Positions 43,205-51,507 of a stretch of DNA of 62,547 nucleotides are shown here, in pieces. The notes under the pieces were generated by a model. The model was not told where the DNA came from. It ran no database searches and saw only the letters and a list, made by a program, of their open reading frames with translations. The position numbers and the translations under genes were made by a program. This DNA comes from Planotetraspora sp. A-T 1434 (lineage in GTDB: Bacteria; Actinomycetota; Actinomycetes; Streptosporangiales; Streptosporangiaceae), in contig NZ_JAOEGB010000036.1 of assembly GCF_025420585.1 (NCBI RefSeq), positions 1 through 62,547 of the forward strand. The letters run 5' to 3'. The number at the start of each line of letters is the position of its first letter. Position 1 is the first letter of the stretch.

Positions 43205-44035
43205 GTGGAGGATCTGATGATTACCGTGATTACCGGGGCCAGCGACGGAATCGGTGCAGCTTCTGCGCTTGATCTGGCGAAGCGGGGGCACCAACTTGTG
43301 CTCGTGGGCCGGACGGCGGCCAAAGTGTCCGCTGTCGCGGACCGTGTCAAGTCGATCATCGGAAGCGCACCGGACACCCTTCTCGTCGACTACGCCTCGC
43401 TGGACGACGTCCGGAGACTGGCGCGCGACCTCCTCGACCGGTATGAGCGCATCGACGTCCTGGTGAACAACGCCGGGGTCATGACCTCCGACCGGCGCGT
43501 GACCGCGGACGGCCACGAGCTGATCATGCAGGTCAACCATCTGGCGCCGTTCCTGCTGACCAACCTGCTCTTCGACCGGCTCAAGGCATCCTCCGCGAGG
43601 GTCGTCACCACGTCGTCGCAGGCGGCGAAGACGGGCCGCCTCGACCCGGACGACCTCTCCCGCGAGCGGCGCCGCTGGAACGGATGGCTGCAGTACGGCG
43701 ACTCCAAGCAGGCCAACGCGCTGTTCACGGTGTCGCTGGCCGAGCGCGGCCTGGCCGCCACGTGCCTGCATCCCGGTGTTCTCAAGACCGGCTTCGCGGC
43801 CGGGACGTTCTTCATGAAACTCGTGACGCACGTGCCCGGCATGGGAGAGCCGGTGGAGGCCGGGGGGAGCCGCATCGCCCATCTGGCGAGCCACGCCGAC
43901 GGCGCCGGCCACCCGGGGCGGTACTTCGTCAAGAACGCCCCCGCCGCCGTTCCCGCGCGGATGTCGGACCCCGCCCTGGCCGAGGCGCTGTGGTCCGCCA
44001 GCCTCGCCGCCACCCACCTCCCCCCTTCGCCGTGA
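43205..44035 (+). CDS. Short-chain dehydrogenase/reductase
   Basis: This 276-residue SDR has the NAD(P)-binding motif TGASDGIGAA, the NNAGVM motif, a catalytic serine region (VVTTSSQAAK) and Tyr-x3-Lys (YGDSK). It ends with HPGVLKTGFA and resembles retinol-dehydrogenase/WW-domain oxidoreductase-type SDRs. The start may be ATG 43217 (MITVITGAS) in place of 43205. Its TGA stop (44033-44035) is at the same time the first three bases of the TGATCATG repeat array. Confidence 0.88.
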   Translation: MEDLMITVITGASDGIGAASALDLAKRGHQLVLVGRTAAKVSAVADRVKSIIGSAPDTLLVDYASLDDVRRLARDLLDRYERIDVLVNNAGVMTSDRRVTADGHELIMQVNHLAPFLLTNLLFDRLKASSARVVTTSSQAAKTGRLDPDDLSRERRRWNGWLQYGDSKQANALFTVSLAERGLAATCLHPGVLKTGFAAGTFFMKLVTHVPGMGEPVEAGGSRIAHLASHADGAGHPGRYFVKNAPAAVPARMSDPALAEALWSASLAATHLPPSP

Positions 44036-44152
44036 TCATGCACAGGTTCCCGTAAATGCCCCGCGACCGGCCCCGTCGTGGGTTGTGATCATGCACAGGT
44101 TCCCGTGCTGGCGTGCTGAGCTGCGGAAACCAGTTCCGTGATCATGTAGGGG
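44033..44152 (+). repeat. 53-bp-phased TGATCATG repeat array, locus 1
   Basis: TGATCATGCACAGGTTCCCG occurs identically at 44033-44052 and 44086-44105. A decayed third copy starts at 44139 (TGATCATGTAGGGG). The starts are exactly 53 bp apart (44033, 44086, 44139), while the 33 bp between repeats is unrelated in sequence. The first TGA is the stop codon of the SDR gene. The next gene starts at 44233. No rho-independent terminator is obvious in this gap, so the array could contribute to 3' end formation or protein binding. Confidence 0.85.
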
Positions 44153-44232
44153 CTTCAACGGTCGAGAGTTCCCGGAATGTTCGTCCGCCGTTGCCTACGG
44201 GGACAGACGGGCGGTCGTTAGGGTCCGGCTTC

Positions 44233-45429
44233 GTGACCGCGCCCGCTGCCGCCCGACCCCTGACCGCCCGGCCCCTGACGGCTTTCCGGGACCCGCTCCT
44301 GGACAACGCCAAGTTTCTGGCGATCATCCTGGTGGTCTCCGGACACCTCATCGAGGACCTCCGGGACGTCCCCGCGGCGCACGCGCTGTACTTCTTCGTC
44401 TACGTCTTCCATATGCCGCTCTTCATCGTCGTCAGCGGCTACTTATCACGAAATTTCACTTTCTCGGCGGGCAAGGCGCGCAAGCTCATCAGCGGCCTGG
44501 CCGTGCCGTACGTGATCTTTGAAGTGGCCTATTCGCTGCCGCGCTATTTCCTGTACCACAAGCTGGAGATCAGCCTGCTCGATCCGTACTACCTGACGTG
44601 GTTCCTGATGTCGCTGTTCCTCTGGCGGCTTTCCACGCCGGTGTGGCAGCAGTTGAGGTGGCCGCTCGGGATCGCGGTGGCGCTGTCGCTGCTGTCGGGG
44701 ACGAGCGCGCTGCCGGACGAGCTGTCCATGAACCGCACGCTCGGGCTGCTGCCGTTCTACGTGCTCGGACTCATGCTGAAGCCCGAGCACCTCGACGTCC
44801 TCCGGCGGCGATGGGCCCGGTTGACGGGCGCGGCCGTCCTGGTCGCCGGTCTCTGCGTCGCGGCGGCCGTACATGGACAGATCGCTACCGAATGGATCCG
44901 CTGGCGGCACTCGAACCATCAGATCGGCGTCGACGATCTCAGCGGCAGCCTGATCCGGCTCGCCATGCTGGCGGCGGGGGCGCTGCTGGTGGCGGCGTTC
45001 CTCGCGGTCACGCCGAGCCGCCGGGCCTGGTACACCTCGCTCGGGGCCGCCACCATGTACGCCTACCTGCTGCACGGCTTCGCCGTGAAGGTGACGGAAC
45101 GGTTCCACGCCGCGCTGGTCAACCCCGCCGGAGTGGTGGCGATGATCGCGCTCGGCGCGCTCCTCGCGACGGTGCTCTGCACCCCACCGGTCAGGCGGGT
45201 CACCAAATGGGCGGTCGAGCCCGACATTTCCTGGGCCTTCACCCAGCTCAGGCGTCCCGCAAAGCGTGCCGCTCCAGAAGCCGCACAGGAACCCGCACAG
45301 GAAGCCGCGCCGGAAGCCGCGCCGGAACGCGCACAGGAACCCGTGCCGGAACGCGCACAGGAACCCGCGCTGGAAGCCAAGCGGGAATCCGTGGCGGAAA
45401 ACATCAGAAAGGCGGAACGCACGGGGTGA
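44233..45429 (+). CDS. Acyltransferase-family (acyltransferase 3-like) membrane protein
   Basis: The 398 residues start at GTG 44233 (VTAPAAARPLTARPL). DPLLDNAKFLAIILVVSGHL is the N-terminal helix of acyltransferase-3/OpgC-like enzymes with its conserved His. About ten membrane helices follow (VFHMPLFIVVSGYLS, YYLTWFLMSLFLWRL, TMYAYLLHGFAVKV). The C-terminal about 70 residues are a cytoplasmic Glu/Ala/Pro/Arg-rich repeat (about 45270-45400), probably disordered. It should move an acyl group onto an extracytoplasmic sugar or polymer. The gene lies between the first repeat array and the NfeD-flotillin genes. Confidence 0.8.
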   Translation: MTAPAAARPLTARPLTAFRDPLLDNAKFLAIILVVSGHLIEDLRDVPAAHALYFFVYVFHMPLFIVVSGYLSRNFTFSAGKARKLISGLAVPYVIFEVAYSLPRYFLYHKLEISLLDPYYLTWFLMSLFLWRLSTPVWQQLRWPLGIAVALSLLSGTSALPDELSMNRTLGLLPFYVLGLMLKPEHLDVLRRRWARLTGAAVLVAGLCVAAAVHGQIATEWIRWRHSNHQIGVDDLSGSLIRLAMLAAGALLVAAFLAVTPSRRAWYTSLGAATMYAYLLHGFAVKVTERFHAALVNPAGVVAMIALGALLATVLCTPPVRRVTKWAVEPDISWAFTQLRRPAKRAAPEAAQEPAQEAAPEAAPERAQEPVPERAQEPALEAKRESVAENIRKAERTG

Positions 45430-45575
45430 TCCGCCCGTTGTCGGGGTGACGATGAATCGCGCAACGCGGTACGGCAGGGCGTTGGGGAACTATTGTCCGG
45501 GCGGCTGTCGTGACGCGTTATTACGGGGTAACGTGCGCATTCGCGGTGAATGTAAAGACGACGGGGTGACACGGG

Positions 45576-45776
45576 TTGGTCGGCAGGCAGGGCAGGGTCA
45601 CGGGCAAGATCGGCCCAGGCCTTGTCGGTGAGGTCATGGTGCCGATCCGCGGGGGTGTCGAGGCGTTCTACGCCTATCCGAGCGTGCCCGACGAGGAGAT
45701 CGCGGTCGGCGCGCTCATCATCGTCGTGGAGTACTCACCGCCGCGTACGGTCTACGTCGCTCGCGCGGTCGTCTGA
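45576..45776 (+). CDS. Short NfeD-like OB-fold protein
   Basis: A 66-residue product, GRVTGKIGPGLVGEVMVPIR then GGVEAFYAYPSVPDEEIAVG then ALIIVVEYSPPRTVYVARAV, is only the C-terminal OB domain of NfeD proteins. It has no membrane helices or serine protease part. NfeD domains partner with SPFH/flotillin proteins, and a flotillin gene follows 57 bp downstream. The start is uncertain (TTG 45576). A short OB-only NfeD before an SPFH gene also occurs in other actinobacteria. Confidence 0.7.
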   Translation: MVGRQGRVTGKIGPGLVGEVMVPIRGGVEAFYAYPSVPDEEIAVGALIIVVEYSPPRTVYVARAVV

Positions 45777-45779
45777 CTC

Positions 45780-45821
45780 CCTCTCAGCTCCCCCCAAAAT
45801 CTCTCAGCTCCCCCCAAAATC
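45780..45821 (+). repeat. Duplicated 21-bp leader segment before the first flotillin gene
   Basis: The stretch tctcagctccccccaaaat is present twice in tandem between the NfeD-like stop and the first flotillin ATG (about 45782-45820). It lies just before the ribosome site, so it could affect translation or be a slippage product. Confidence 0.6.
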
Positions 45822-45833
45822 GCGGAGGCACGC

Positions 45834-47303
45834 ATGCCTACGGAGTTCCTTGTCCTGGCCGGAGCGGTAATCGTCGCCCTGGTCATCGTCACCATGCTGT
45901 TCAAGGCCGTATGGCGGGTCGCCGAGCCCAACGAGGCGCTCATCATCTCGGGCCTCGGCGCCCGGTCGAGGAACGAGCTGGCCGACAGCCTCGGCTTTAA
46001 GATCGTCACAGGTAAGGGCACCGCCGTGCTGCCCGGGTTCCAGACCGCCCGCCGGCTCCGGCTGGACAGCCGGGCCACCAACCTGCAGGTCTCCTGCGTC
46101 ACCCAGCAGGGCATCCCGGTCCACGTGCGCGGTGTCGTGATCTACAAGGTGGGCGACGACTTCGCCAGCATCGCGAACGCGGCCCGGCGGTTCCTCGACC
46201 AGCAGGACTCCATGAACGGCGCCATCCACGAGCTGTTCACCGGCCACCTGCGCTCGATCATCGGCAACCTCACGGTCGAGGACCTCATCCTGAACCGCGA
46301 GCGGCTCACGAGCGAGGTGCGCGGCTCGGCCGCCGACGAGATGAGCAAGCTCGGCCTGGTCGTCGACTCGCTCCAGATCCAGGAGATCGAGGACGAGACC
46401 GGCTACATCACGAACCTCGGCAAGCCGCACGCCGCCAAGATCGCCGCCGCCGCGCGCATCGCCGAGGCACAGCGCGACCAGGAGGCGACCGAGGCCGAGC
46501 AGGTCGCCGCCGCCAAGAAGGCCGCCGCGATCCGGGAGTCGCAGATCCAGCAGGCCGGATATCAGGCCGAGGTGGACCAGGCCGCGGCCAAGGCGAGGCA
46601 GGCCGGGCCGCTGTCGGACGCCACCGCCCGCCAGGAGGTCGTCGTCCAGGAGACCAGGGCCGCCGAGCTGGAGGCCCAGCTCGCCGAGCAGCGGCTCCAG
46701 TCCCAGGTGCGCAAGCCGGCCGACGCCAAGGCGTACGAGACCGTGACCCTTTCCCAGGCCGAGCGCGACGCCCGCATCGCCCAGGCCGAAGCGGAGGCCC
46801 GCGAGACCGAGCTGCGGGCGGCCGCGCAGGCGTCGCAGGTCAAGCAGGCCGCCGCGGCCGAGGCCGAGTCGGTACGGCTCCGCGGTGAGGCCGCGGCGGC
46901 GGCCACCCAGTCGACCGGTCTGGCCGAGGCGGAGTCCGCGCGCGCCCGGGGTCTGGCCGAGGCGGAGGCCGCCAAGGCGAGGGGGCTCGCCGAGGCGGAG
47001 GCGATCCGCGCCCGGTCCGAGGCGCTGGCCGAGAACCAGGAGGCCGTCATCGCGCAGCAGCTCGCCGAGAACTGGCCGCAGATCGTCGAGGCGGGCTCGA
47101 AGGCCTTCGGCAACGTGGACCACATGGTCGTGCTGAACGGCGCCCAGGGCATCGAGGAGATGCTCGCGAAGGCGCTCACACTGGGCGGCACCGGCCTCGG
47201 CCTGGCCCGTTCCCTGCTGGCCAACGGAACCCCGGCAGGCCTGAACGGCGCCGTGCCCCCCGCGACGCCCCCCGCCACAAAGCCGGTCGACTCCGCCTCC
47301 TGA
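45834..47303 (+). CDS. SPFH-domain (flotillin-like) protein, copy 1
   Basis: This 489-residue protein has one N-terminal membrane segment (FLVLAGAVIVALVIVTMLF) and an SPFH/band-7 domain (about 30-190) with NEALIISGLGARSRN, GIPVHVRGVVIYKVGDDFAS and IQEIEDETGYI. A long Ala/Glu/Gln-rich coiled coil (190-410) follows, then a C-terminal VDHMVVLNGAQGIEEML. Flotillin-like proteins form membrane-microdomain scaffolds. Copy 2 at 47618 is about as long and highly similar, so the pair is a tandem duplication and the two may assemble together. Confidence 0.93.
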   Translation: MPTEFLVLAGAVIVALVIVTMLFKAVWRVAEPNEALIISGLGARSRNELADSLGFKIVTGKGTAVLPGFQTARRLRLDSRATNLQVSCVTQQGIPVHVRGVVIYKVGDDFASIANAARRFLDQQDSMNGAIHELFTGHLRSIIGNLTVEDLILNRERLTSEVRGSAADEMSKLGLVVDSLQIQEIEDETGYITNLGKPHAAKIAAAARIAEAQRDQEATEAEQVAAAKKAAAIRESQIQQAGYQAEVDQAAAKARQAGPLSDATARQEVVVQETRAAELEAQLAEQRLQSQVRKPADAKAYETVTLSQAERDARIAQAEAEARETELRAAAQASQVKQAAAAEAESVRLRGEAAAAATQSTGLAEAESARARGLAEAEAAKARGLAEAEAIRARSEALAENQEAVIAQQLAENWPQIVEAGSKAFGNVDHMVVLNGAQGIEEMLAKALTLGGTGLGLARSLLANGTPAGLNGAVPPATPPATKPVDSAS

Positions 47304-47617
47304 CCTCGAGCCTCCTAACCCCCGACGCCACAGCGACGCCCCCGCGACGCCCCCGCGACGCCCCCGCGACGCCCCCGAGACGAAGCCGGTCGGCTCCGCG
47401 CCCTCCTGGCCCGTCTCCCGGCCCGTCTCCTGAGCATCGCGTACGGCTCCCGCTCTCGCGTACGGCTCCCGCCCACGGGGGGCGGGAGCCCGTACGGATC
47501 TCCGGGCAGATCGGCTCTTGCTCGTGGTGCTATTCGGAGTTACCTTCATGAGCGGTGTGCCGGGAAGCCTGGTCGGCAGTGAGTGTCCTGTCCCTATGAG
47601 GCCCTCCTGGAGGTGCC
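47304..47617. other. Gap between the two flotillin genes with repeats and a long hairpin
   Basis: This 314-bp gap begins with direct repeats of cgcgacgcccc (about 47332-47379). At 47459-47474 CGTACGGCTCCCGCCC faces GGGCGGGAGCCCGTACG at 47480-47496, giving a 16-bp stem with one bulge. The hairpin may end the first flotillin transcript, although no T-run follows it. No gene is seen. Confidence 0.55.
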
Positions 47618-49087
47618 ATGGACGTGCTCTGGTTGACCGTAGCCGCCGGAGTCCTCATCGCTGCGATCGTCTTGTTCAAGCTGATCTGGCGGGTGGCCGA
47701 GCCCAACGAGGCGATCATCATCTCGGGCCTCGGCGCCCGGGGGCGGAACCGCGACACCGCCGACAGCCTCGGCTTCAAGATCGTAACTGGAAAGGGCGCC
47801 CTGGTGCTGCCCGGATTCCAGACCGCGCGCAGGCTCTCGCTCGACAGCCGGGTATCGGAGCTGCAGGTCTCCTGCGTGACCAAGCAGGGCATCCCGGTCC
47901 ATATCACCAGCGTGGTGATCTACAAGGTCGGCGACGACTACGCCTCGATCGCCAATGCGGCCCGCCGGTTCCTCGACCAGCAGAAGAAGATCGACGACAA
48001 GACCCACCAGCTCTTCGCGGGCCATCTGCGCTCGATCATCGGCAATCTCACCGTCGAGGATCTGATCGTCAACCGTGAAGCGCTGACGAGTGAGGCCCGT
48101 TCGTCATCGGCCGACGAGATGGGCAAGCTGGGCCTGGTCGTGGACTCGCTCCAGATCCAGGAGATCGAGGACACGACCGGGTACATCATGAACCTCGGCA
48201 GGCCCCACGCCGCGGCCATCTCCGCCACCGCCAGGATGGCCGAGGCGCGGAGCAACCAGGAGGCCACCGCGGCCGAGCAGGAAGCCGAGATCAAGAAGGC
48301 GGCGGCCGTACGGCAGGCCAGGATCCAGCAGGCCGGATATCAGGCGGAGGTGGACCGAGCGTCGGCCGTCGCGAGGCAGGCGGGGCCACTCTCGGAGGCG
48401 ACCGCCCGCCAGGAGGTCGTCGTCCAGGAGACGAAGGCGGCCGAGCTTGAGGCGCGGCTCGCCGAGCAGCGGCTCGAAGGCCAGGTCCGCAGGCCGGCGG
48501 ACGCGCGGGCGTACGAGACGGTGACGCTGGCCGAAGCCGACAGGAAGGCCCAGGTGTCGCGCGCCCAGGCCGAGGCGGAGGGCATCCGGCTGCGCGGCGA
48601 GGCCGAGGCGGACGCTGCGAGGGTGCGCGGTCTCGCGGAGGCTGAGGCGGCCCGGGCGAAGGGCCTCGCCATCGCCGAATCGATCAAAGCGCGGGCGGAG
48701 GCACTCTCCCAGAACCAGGAGGCGGTGGTGGCCCAGCAGCTCGCCGAGCGGTGGCCAGAGATCGTCGAGGCGGGCGGGAAGGCCCTGGGGAACGTCGACC
48801 ACATGGTCATCCTCAACGGCGCTCAGGGCATCGAGGAGACCCTGGCCAAGGTGATCGCGCTCGGCGGCACCGGCCTCGGCGTCGCCCGCTCCCTCCTGGC
48901 CAACGGCACCCCAGCCGGCCTCAACAGCAGCCTGAACGGCAGCCTGGACGGCAGCCTGAACGGCAGCCTGGACGGCAGCCTGAACGGCAGCCTGGACGGC
49001 AGCCTGAACGGCAGCCTGGACGGCAGCCTGAACGGCAGCCTGGACGGCACGGAATCTGCGGCACCCCAGGCACCCCCTCCGGCGTGA
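47618..49087 (+). CDS. SPFH-domain (flotillin-like) protein, copy 2
   Basis: The 489 residues have the same layout as copy 1. A membrane helix (WLTVAAGVLIAAIVLFKLI) precedes an SPFH domain with NEAIIISGLGARGRN and GIPVHITSVVIYKVGDDYAS, then an Ala/Glu/Arg coiled coil and VDHMVILNGAQGIEETL. The C-terminus is a GSLDGSLN repeat encoded by 24-bp DNA units (48928-49050). Its TGA stop (49085-49087) is the first three bases of the TGATCATG repeat array. A GGAGG ribosome site precedes ATG 47618. Confidence 0.93.
   Translation: MDVLWLTVAAGVLIAAIVLFKLIWRVAEPNEAIIISGLGARGRNRDTADSLGFKIVTGKGALVLPGFQTARRLSLDSRVSELQVSCVTKQGIPVHITSVVIYKVGDDYASIANAARRFLDQQKKIDDKTHQLFAGHLRSIIGNLTVEDLIVNREALTSEARSSSADEMGKLGLVVDSLQIQEIEDTTGYIMNLGRPHAAAISATARMAEARSNQEATAAEQEAEIKKAAAVRQARIQQAGYQAEVDRASAVARQAGPLSEATARQEVVVQETKAAELEARLAEQRLEGQVRRPADARAYETVTLAEADRKAQVSRAQAEAEGIRLRGEAEADAARVRGLAEAEAARAKGLAIAESIKARAEALSQNQEAVVAQQLAERWPEIVEAGGKALGNVDHMVILNGAQGIEETLAKVIALGGTGLGVARSLLANGTPAGLNSSLNGSLDGSLNGSLDGSLNGSLDGSLNGSLDGSLNGSLDGTESAAPQAPPPA
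48928..49050 (+). repeat. 24-bp tandem repeat in the second flotillin gene
   Basis: The unit AGCCTGAACGGC plus AGCCTGGACGGC (24 bp, itself two related 12-bp halves) is repeated about five times without visible change. It extends the protein C-terminus by Ser-Leu-Asn/Asp-Gly repeats. The near-identity of the units argues for recent expansion. Confidence 0.9.
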
Positions 49088-49332
49088 TCATGCTCGGGTT
49101 CCCGTGGCCTGCTCGGACCTGCCCAAACGTCGCACGTGATCATGCGCACGTTCCCGCGCGTGCCCACTGACCTCAGCCCTGGACCTTCGTGATCATGCAG
49201 TCCGACATTTTCAGGACTGCATGATCACAAGTCGCGAGTTCGCAGCTTGAGACGCTTCGGAGGAATCCCTGCCAGATCACGAACGGCAAACGCCCAGCGT
49301 GTTCCGCGTACGCGGGAACCTGTGCATGATCA
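49085..49332. repeat. Converging 53-bp-phased TGATCATG repeat arrays, locus 2
   Basis: Forward copies start at 49085 (TGATCATGCTCGGGTTCCCG), 49137 (TGATCATGCGCACGTTCCCG) and 49190. Reverse-oriented copies end at 49227, 49279 (decayed) and 49332 (CGGGAACC then TGTGCATGATCA). Spacing is 52-53 bp throughout. The forward half starts on the stop codon of the flotillin gene. The reverse half ends 20 bp before the stop of the convergent glycosyltransferase gene. The halves meet in a perfect hairpin. Confidence 0.88.
49189..49228. terminator. Hairpin at the centre of the repeat arrays
   Basis: GTGATCATGCAGTCC (49189-49203) and GGACTGCATGATCAC (49214-49228) are perfectly complementary, 15 bp, around a 10-base loop (gacattttca). 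It sits midway between convergent genes and has no T-run on either strand. It could act as a bidirectional terminator or as a dyad for a dimeric protein. The function is inferred from location. Confidence 0.5.
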
Positions 49333-49352
49333 CGGCGGTAAATAAGGGGGGG

Positions 49353-51419
49353 TCAGATGAGGACGTGGGGCTCGGGGTTGCCGGCGAAGCTGAACTGGGC
49401 GTTACGGGTCAGCTTGTAGTCGGGAGCCTGCCAGGTGTGGGCCGTGGCGTCCGAGCCCCGCATGTAGATGAAGTTGAACCGGTCGGCCGAGTAGATCCGG
49501 ACGCCCTCCTCCTTGCAGCGCCGTACGAGCCGGGTGTCCTCGCCCGCGTTCACCGGCTCGAACGGCATGGACCGCAGCAGCTCCGCCCTGGCCACGATCG
49601 TGGCTCCCTGGATGAGGTGGGCGTACCGGTGCTCCAGCCCCGGCAGCCGGAAGACGGTCACGTTCTGGTCCGGGAAGTACGTGTAGTGCGCCCCCTTGCC
49701 GACCATGTCGGCGTCCGCGTAGTCGAACGAGCGGAGCAGGTCGGACAGGTAGTGCTCGCCGTAAATGTTGTCGTCGTCCATCTTGGCGATCAGCTCGCCC
49801 TCGGCGCGGGCGATGCCGTGGTTGAGCACCTCGCCGAGCGTCCACGCCGGATCGGCCGTGAGGACCTTCACGGCGGGCACGCCCGCGGCCAGTGCCTTGT
49901 CCCGGATCACCGCCGGGTCCTCGGAGAGGCCGTGCAGGACGAGGACGAGCTCCAGGTTGCGGTGGCGCTGCCGGGCGACCTGGCTGATCGCGTGTTCGAG
50001 CTGGCCGGCCCGGTTCGTCGGCAGCACGACCGACACCGACCGCTCACGGGAGACCACCGGACGCCCGAGGTCGGTGAGGATCTGGTCCACCCGGTGGGCG
50101 AAGAGGTGCTTGTCGAAGACCTCGCGCATGGCCAGGTGCGCCTGGCGGGCCCGTAGCTCGGGGCTGTTGATGAAGTACAGCGCCCGGTTGTAGGCCTCTT
50201 CCTGCGAGTGGGCGACCGGGATCAGCGGCCCGAAGGTCTCCTCGATGGCCCGCGACCAGCCGGAGAGCACGGTCGTCGAGCAGGCCGACAGCTCGAACAC
50301 GCGGCGCGCGCACATCGTCGGCGAGTCGATCACCGAGTTCACGTTCAGGAAGACCTTGTACATCTTGTACGCCGCCAGCATCTGCTCGTACGGCAACTCG
50401 CCCACGATGTGCGGGCGGTATTCCTCGGGCCAGGCGTACTTGTCGTCCACCGAGCCGTTGCGGGCGAAGATGTGCAGGCCGAGCTCCCGCGTGGGCGCGA
50501 GGACGGTCTCCATCTGCTCGCGCCGCTCGGGGTGCTTGTCGCGGAAGTACATCCCGGCGAAGACGATGTCGTACGGCCGGCCCTGCTTGGTCTGGATCGG
50601 GTTGTGGATCCGGGGCTGGGCCGCGAACTGCAGCACACCGACCCGGTCGTGTCCCAGAATTTCGCGATATTTCGGCACCATGTCGCCGTCGCACGTGTAC
50701 ACGTAGTCGAACAGCTTGGCCGTGTCGATGAAGAAGTCGAAGTTGGGCGGGTCCTCCTTGTTCCAGAAGACCGTCGGGATGCCCTCGGAGCGGCACCAGG
50801 CCACCAGGTCGCGCAGCTCCTGCTTGGGGGCGTTCGTCCCGGTCATCTGGTAGCGCCAGCGGCCCTGGTTCCCGTGCCACGCCGACTCGCAGAACAGCAC
50901 CTCCGGGCGCCTCTCCGCGAACACCTCACGCCAGTCCGTCAGCCCGAACTCGATCTGGTCCCATTCGTACCGGAACGCCATCCGGGAGAAGTCGTCCAGG
51001 ATCACGGCCACCCGGAGATCCGGCCGCACCACCGGGCCGTCCGGCCACTGCAACGAGGGGATCTTCACCTCGGGACCCCTGGCCTCCGCCAGCTCGGCGG
51101 CCTCGACCACCGACATGGGCGCCTTGGGGCTCTTGCGCTCCTTCATCGCCTTGCTGAGGTCTCGCGGGAGCCGTACGAACCGGGTGGGCTTCGCGGCGCC
51201 GGTGAGCGCCTGGGCGACGCGGTAGGGGCGCTGGGTCTGGGTCGCCTTGAGCTTCCAGATGGCGTAGTCCGCCCGGGCCTCCTGGGTGGCGAGCTTCTTC
51301 TCCAGCTCGCGGATCCGCTGCTCGTAGCGCTCGACGATCTTGCGCTCCTCCGGCAGCCAGTTCACCGGCCCCAGGCGCTGAAAGCGGGGCTCTTCAGGAG
51401 TCTCGTCGGTGCCAGCCAT
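49353..51419 (-). CDS. Two-domain glycosyltransferase (CgeB-like N-terminal part, GT2 C-terminal part)
   Basis: In this 688-residue cytoplasmic enzyme, residues 20-60 are a coiled coil (ERYEQRIRELEKKLATQEA). Residues about 130-430 resemble CgeB/glycosyltransferase-1-like domains (VILDDFSRMAFRYE, FYIDTAKL-type stretch, YDIVFAGMYFRDKHPERREQ, VFELSACSTTVLSG). Residues about 460-670 are a GT2 domain with VSVVLPTNRAGQLE and the metal-binding AKMDDDNIYGEHY. It is the first of two minus-strand genes with WecB. It probably builds a surface polysaccharide from the ManNAc-derived sugar nucleotides made next door. Confidence 0.85.
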   Translation of the reverse strand: MAGTDETPEEPRFQRLGPVNWLPEERKIVERYEQRIRELEKKLATQEARADYAIWKLKATQTQRPYRVAQALTGAAKPTRFVRLPRDLSKAMKERKSPKAPMSVVEAAELAEARGPEVKIPSLQWPDGPVVRPDLRVAVILDDFSRMAFRYEWDQIEFGLTDWREVFAERRPEVLFCESAWHGNQGRWRYQMTGTNAPKQELRDLVAWCRSEGIPTVFWNKEDPPNFDFFIDTAKLFDYVYTCDGDMVPKYREILGHDRVGVLQFAAQPRIHNPIQTKQGRPYDIVFAGMYFRDKHPERREQMETVLAPTRELGLHIFARNGSVDDKYAWPEEYRPHIVGELPYEQMLAAYKMYKVFLNVNSVIDSPTMCARRVFELSACSTTVLSGWSRAIEETFGPLIPVAHSQEEAYNRALYFINSPELRARQAHLAMREVFDKHLFAHRVDQILTDLGRPVVSRERSVSVVLPTNRAGQLEHAISQVARQRHRNLELVLVLHGLSEDPAVIRDKALAAGVPAVKVLTADPAWTLGEVLNHGIARAEGELIAKMDDDNIYGEHYLSDLLRSFDYADADMVGKGAHYTYFPDQNVTVFRLPGLEHRYAHLIQGATIVARAELLRSMPFEPVNAGEDTRLVRRCKEEGVRIYSADRFNFIYMRGSDATAHTWQAPDYKLTRNAQFSFAGNPEPHVLI

Positions 51420-51507
51420 GCTTCCCCCTCGTCAGAGAAGAGTCATCGTACGGCTGTCGCCGCCACCTTTGTGCCGTTTTGTACGGCTTGATCAAGCGAC
51501 CAGAACG

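Noticed and set aside
43521-43533. TGATCATGCAGGT inside the SDR gene as a further repeat copy
   Set aside because: It encodes the conserved SDR segment LIMQVNH, so the match is explained by coding constraint.
44033-49332. CRISPR arrays (20-bp repeats with 32-33-bp spacers)
   Set aside because: The repeats are short and partly degenerate, they occur in inverted half-arrays that begin on stop codons, and no cas gene is in the window.
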